The notes beneath the pieces were generated by a model. That model searched no databases and had not been told where the DNA came from. It saw only the letters and a program-made list of their open reading frames with translations. From positions 178,164 through 209,283 of the forward strand of contig JBBHKE010001036.1 in the NCBI GenBank assembly GCA_037447655.1: a DNA stretch of 31,120 nucleotides. Reading direction: 5' to 3'. Below are positions 27,760 to 31,120 of the stretch, in pieces (the first letter of the stretch is position 1; each line of letters begins with the position of its first letter). Origin of the DNA: Zygnema cylindricum. Lineage: Eukaryota; Streptophyta; Zygnematophyceae; Zygnematales; Zygnemataceae. Position numbers and translations under genes: made by a program.

Positions 27760-29030
27760 AGGGAGTTAAGGCGTTTTAGGTTTTATTTTGGGGTTTAGTT
27801 TGTTTATTTGTTGTAGACATTTTTGGGTTTTTTCATGTTTTTAGGGTTTATCATGTTTTTAGTGTTCTTCAAGTTTTCTTAGAGTTTTAGGATTTTTAGT
27901 GACTCAAAATTTCTAGGGTTTTAGGGTTTTAATGTGTCTTAGGTATTTAGGGTTTTTAAGATTTTAATATTCTTAGGGTAAAGTTTTTTATAGATTGTGT
28001 CTTTAAGGTTTTAAAGGTTTGAAAGTTAAGGGTGTTTTATGGTTATTGTGGTTTTTTGGGTTAAAATTTCGAAGGTGCTTAACAACTTGAGAGTTTTTAT
28101 CGTTTTCTAATTCTTTCACAATTTTTCAGGTTATTAGGTTTTTGGGACCTCTAAGGGTAATATGTTCTTTATGGTTATTAAGACAATAAAGTTTTTTTAG
28201 TTTTAGTTGTCCAAAGAGATTTATTGTCCTTACGTTCTTATGGTTTTTAGGGTTCAGTTATTGGAATACTTATTTTTTAAGGGTTTTGAGGTTTATAGAA
28301 ATAAAAGAGTTTAATCGTTTTTAGGGTTTTAGGGTTTAAGATTATAGGCGTTTTAGGCATATATTGTCAATAATGTTTTAAAGTATTTAAAGCCTTTAGG
28401 GTTCCCAATTTTTGCAGGGTTCTTAGGGTTCATACAGTTATTAGAGGTATTGGTAATTTTAGGGTTTTATTGATTTTAAGTTTTAAAAGACATTTTAAGT
28501 TTTTTATTGATTTATGGGTTTTAAGGTTTCCACATCATTTATGATTTTAGGATTTTTAGATTGTATATTCAGGGTTTTTGATATTTGCACGACTAGAAGG
28601 TGTTTAGGAGTTAAGAATTTTTAGGATTTTTGGAAATGCATTGGCTGTTTAAGTTATTTGAGGTTATAAGTTTGAGGTTTTTTAAATTTTCTCGAGTTTC
28701 GAAGATTTTTTGTTTCTATTGATTGAAATTGTTAAGGGTTTGCTTTGTTGAGGACTTTTAACATTTTGACGTTTTTATAACCTTCTTGATTTTTGGACTT
28801 TCAAGGTTAGAGGATTTTGTTTATGACTTTTAAGGTTTTTAGGATATTCAAGGTTATGGAGGTTTTCAGAGTTTTCATGACTTATTTCAATGTTCTTTTG
28901 TCTGTTTTTAGGCTTATTACGGTTTTGTGTGTTTAGGATTTTTTAATTTTTCTGATTGTTAGGGTTTTCGGGGTTGTGAGGTTTTCAAGGTTTTTTTGAT
29001 TTTTAGGAATGTCTAGAGTATTTAGGACGT
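27760..29030 (+). repeat. Degenerate telomere-like (T)TTTAGGG sequence
   Basis: Over about 1.27 kb the plus strand is rich in G and T, with repeated TTTTAGGGTTT, TTAGGG and GGTTTTTAGG motifs (at least fifteen AGGG-containing hits, for example near 27913, 28250, 28320 and 28455), separated by diverged AGGTTTT and GATTTTTAG units. The strand bias is continuous. It looks like an old interstitial or subtelomeric array of plant-type repeats. No gene is present. Confidence 0.65.
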
Positions 29031-30082
29031 TGGATATAATGGTATCTTAGGTGTGCTTACGCGAAAGGTGTTAGATTTATGCGATCTCGTACGATATTGT
29101 TCCATGGAACATTGGGCCGACATTTTTGTACGACGTGACGAATCGACAAGTACAAAATATAGTGAGGATTCCACGAAATACAAGATGAACGGGAATGTAC
29201 AGAAATTGATGCGCAACCATTAGCGGCTGAAAGTATACACGTGGTAGCATGAAATTAACCACGAATACACACATATTTCATTGTAGTTAGGTGCACCATT
29301 ACATAACCAGAAAAAAAATAGAAGGAAAAAGCATCTCATGTACAGCAATGGTGTTACATAGATTGAAACACATCGCACTTTCACACAGATGTTAGACATT
29401 TAAAATATATGAGTCTTCAACTTTATTTAGAATAGTGTCATGAAATCCATCGTAATTTCCACTTGACTATCAATCTATCAAAAGCGATTTAAACTTCCCT
29501 GCTTTATTTGAGTGACACCTGCTCTCCCAATCATGCTCTACTTAATGATTCACGAAAGGTATGAACGGTGTATGTTTGGGACATGTCTCCACGTGTTTGC
29601 GGTCACGGACGTGTGTGATTGTCCCAAACTAATCAAAATGAATCTTAAAAACTTGCATTCTATCGTGTTTAACAACTAAGATAAAAACACACGTAAAGAT
29701 TTTATTTTTGTGCCAGTTGGTTTTTTGTAATAGAGTTATGTTACCTTGCACAACCCCTGTAGTTTTGAATGTTTGTTTTTTGTGTCCGCTATCACCGTTT
29801 AATTTGATTCGCGCTTGAGTCTTACGAATGACCACATGGATCAACACCTGACAAATTATCTCGTGTTGTGTACCTAACAATTTAAGATAGTTGGCAAATT
29901 CTTTTACAAATAATATTCGTTTATTTGACGGAGGAATAGTTTTTGTAAAGAAAATTCTTTGGTGTAATATAATTTAATACTGGCCAATGTTTTACTTAGG
30001 AGATTCGCGAATGTTTTTTCCTTCAATATCTGATTACTTATGAATGCTTCCGCTGTGTGATATATTTAGTGATCTTTTAAAT
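29031..30082. other. AT-rich intergenic DNA, no supported gene
   Basis: It contains a 14-bp palindrome TGTTCCATGGAACA (29098-29111) and an inverted pair GTTTGGGACA / TGTCCCAAAC (29574-29583, 29620-29629). A minus-strand open frame at 29629-29880 lacks an ATG start and motifs. I see nothing else. Confidence 0.5.
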
Positions 30083-30209
30083 TTGATATCGGAGCAGGAA
30101 TTGCTCCCAGTTAGTAGTGTGTGAGGTGCAACAGGATGGGAGGGAAGTAAAGAAAGGCACTCCTCCATCCGCCAGCCCAAGGCTTTCACCAGCCTTTGGA
30201 GGAGCAAGG
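30083..30209 (+). repeat. Primer-site-like leader remnant
   Basis: TTGATATCGGAGC (30083-30095) resembles the initiator-Met primer site, and GGAGC can pair with GCTCC at 30103-30107, as in the intact copia leader. The stretch ends in GGAGGAGCAAGG directly before the first terminal repeat of the next element. Confidence 0.35.
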
Positions 30210-30710
30210 TGTCGGATTGGCACGTGAATGCCTGTTCAATACGGGGTAGAATATGGTATATCCATACTCAAAGCCGTCCGTAATAAATCTGTAGAGACCT
30301 GCTAAGCTCTACACTGAGCCTAGAGCCAAGCTGGTGGCACAGTGGTTAATGCGCTGAAAGGTTAAGTCAAAGGTCTTTAGTTCGAGCTCTGGCCGGCTGA
30401 ATTATTCTTAGTATGGGTCATGCCGAATCCTGGATTTATAGAAAATCTGACATGATATCAAAGCCAGCGAGATTGCGGATGGATTGACCAGCCTCCCCGT
30501 GGGGGGGGGGGTGTTGGATTGGCACGTGAATGCCGGTTCAATACGGGGTAGAATACGGTAGATCCATACTCGAAGCCACCCGTATTAAATGGGTACGGAT
30601 CCGCTAGGCTCTACATTGAGCTGGTGGCACAGTGGTTAGTTCCTTGACAGCTTAAGTGAAAGGTCCCTGGTTGAAAGGTCTATTGGATTATAACTTCAAT
30701 CTGTATGACA
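30210..30710 (+). mobile_element. Miniature LTR-type element (TRIM-like) with tRNA-like Pol III boxes
   Basis: Two direct repeats start TGTCGGATTGG (30210) and TGTTGGATTGG (30512). The first ends CTGACA at 30452 and is followed at once by TGATATCAAAGCC, close to the initiator-Met primer site. Fifty-nine bases later a G-rich run (30499-30511) directly precedes the second repeat, as a polypurine tract would. Each repeat contains TGGCACAGTGG (30335-30345 and 30625-30635), an exact Pol III A box. AGTTCGAGCTC (30379-30389) is a B-box-like motif 44 bases downstream in the first. The second repeat is shorter and diverged. No coding region and no target duplication are seen. A tandemly duplicated tRNA-derived SINE is the main alternative. 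Confidence 0.5.
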
Positions 30711-30728
30711 TTCGGTGGTCAGTCACTT

Positions 30729-30830
30729 CGTCGCTAAATATTTAGCGATGACATTTTTCCGTCACTAGTACCTAGCGATAATATTTTCTCATCGCTAGTA
30801 TGTAGAGTTGAACGTTACTCGTCGCTGAGA
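30729..30830. repeat. Subterminal-type palindromic repeats (TCGCTA/TAGCGA)
   Basis: TCGCTAAATATTTAGCGA (30731-30748) is a perfect 18-bp palindrome. About 30-bp units then follow with CGTCACTAGTACCTAGCGAT, CATCGCTAGTA and CGTCGCTGAG. Clustered GTCGCTA motifs in both orientations are typical of the subterminal regions of plant CACTA transposons, but no CACTA terminus is seen. Beyond it, AAAAGTATGCCACGT is repeated at about 30896 and 30925. Confidence 0.45.
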
Positions 30831-31120
30831 CAAAATTGTTACCACGGAAATTACGAAACTACGGACGTCAACAAATGTCTGTCGAATACTTTTAAAAGTA
30901 TGCCACGTTGGATATTTTTCAAAAGTATGCCACGTCAGATTTAAAAGTACGACGCCACTGCAAAACATAATCGAAAAGACAAAGTACCGCGGGAAATATG
31001 AACTTGAGATAGTACCCGGAAAATTTGGTGTAACCTAGTTGAACTTTGAAATTTGAATTTTTGATTTCAAACTTAGGGTGGCGTTCCATCAGACGAAAAG
31101 TGAGGTTCTTTACAGAAATC

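Noticed and set aside
29629-29880. 83-codon minus-strand frame
   Set aside because: It has no ATG at its start, no motif and no splice or promoter signal; AT-rich chance frame.

Overview
The window is nuclear DNA of a eukaryote. It has spliced exons with GT/AG borders, TATA boxes, a Ty1/copia LTR retrotransposon primed by initiator tRNA-Met, TRIM-like repeats, degenerate TTTAGGG-type telomeric motifs and long microsatellites. The copia features and the plant-type telomere motif point to the green lineage (streptophyte or plant). I cannot name the species.

Left third (1-11625): a repeat-saturated region built from copies of the 3' end of one coiled-coil gene. A plus-strand copy (exons 333-416, 840-902 and 1140-1619) carries the stop codon. 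At least two minus-strand relatives lie at about 9010-9950 and 9951-11625, so the region is a diverged multi-copy inverted duplication. The terminal exon of the outer minus copy (10960-11373) is still open. A further plus-strand exon at 5787-5869 has lost one base. Between the arms lie pure CT/GA tracts, a 19-copy 29-bp minisatellite (6705-7254), a purine block (7594-8185), a TA microsatellite and a conserved fragment encoding SLNSVDGQ in two inverted places. A 10-N assembly gap sits at 11626-11635.

Middle (11640-22260): a decayed minus-strand copia Gag-protease remnant (about 11890-12947), mostly non-coding GTAC-rich repeat DNA, and then a complete copia element at 16206-22027. That element has 440/441-bp LTRs with about 10 substitutions and one indel between them, a CTTTA target duplication, an initiator-Met primer site, polypurine tract, Gag with two zinc knuckles and RGG boxes, protease, integrase, reverse transcriptase and RNase H. 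Three breaks interrupt its frame: a -1 shift near 19477, a UAG at 19992 in an exact UAG-CARYYA readthrough context, and a UAA at 21462. It landed at the edge of an older repeat that recurs inverted at 14640-14875.

Right third (22260-31120): small, unrecognised host-like genes and more repeats. They include a terminal exon (22818-22861), a two-exon gene with a 1-nt frame problem (23170-24188), coding-like debris (25026-25479), and a compact two-exon 70-aa gene (27090-27416) with a TATA box and a five-copy tandem repeat just upstream. These are followed by 1.2 kb of degenerate telomere-like DNA (27760-29030) and a miniature LTR-type element (30210-30710) whose terminal repeats contain tRNA-like Pol III boxes. 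I see no classical rRNA or tRNA gene and no CRISPR array.
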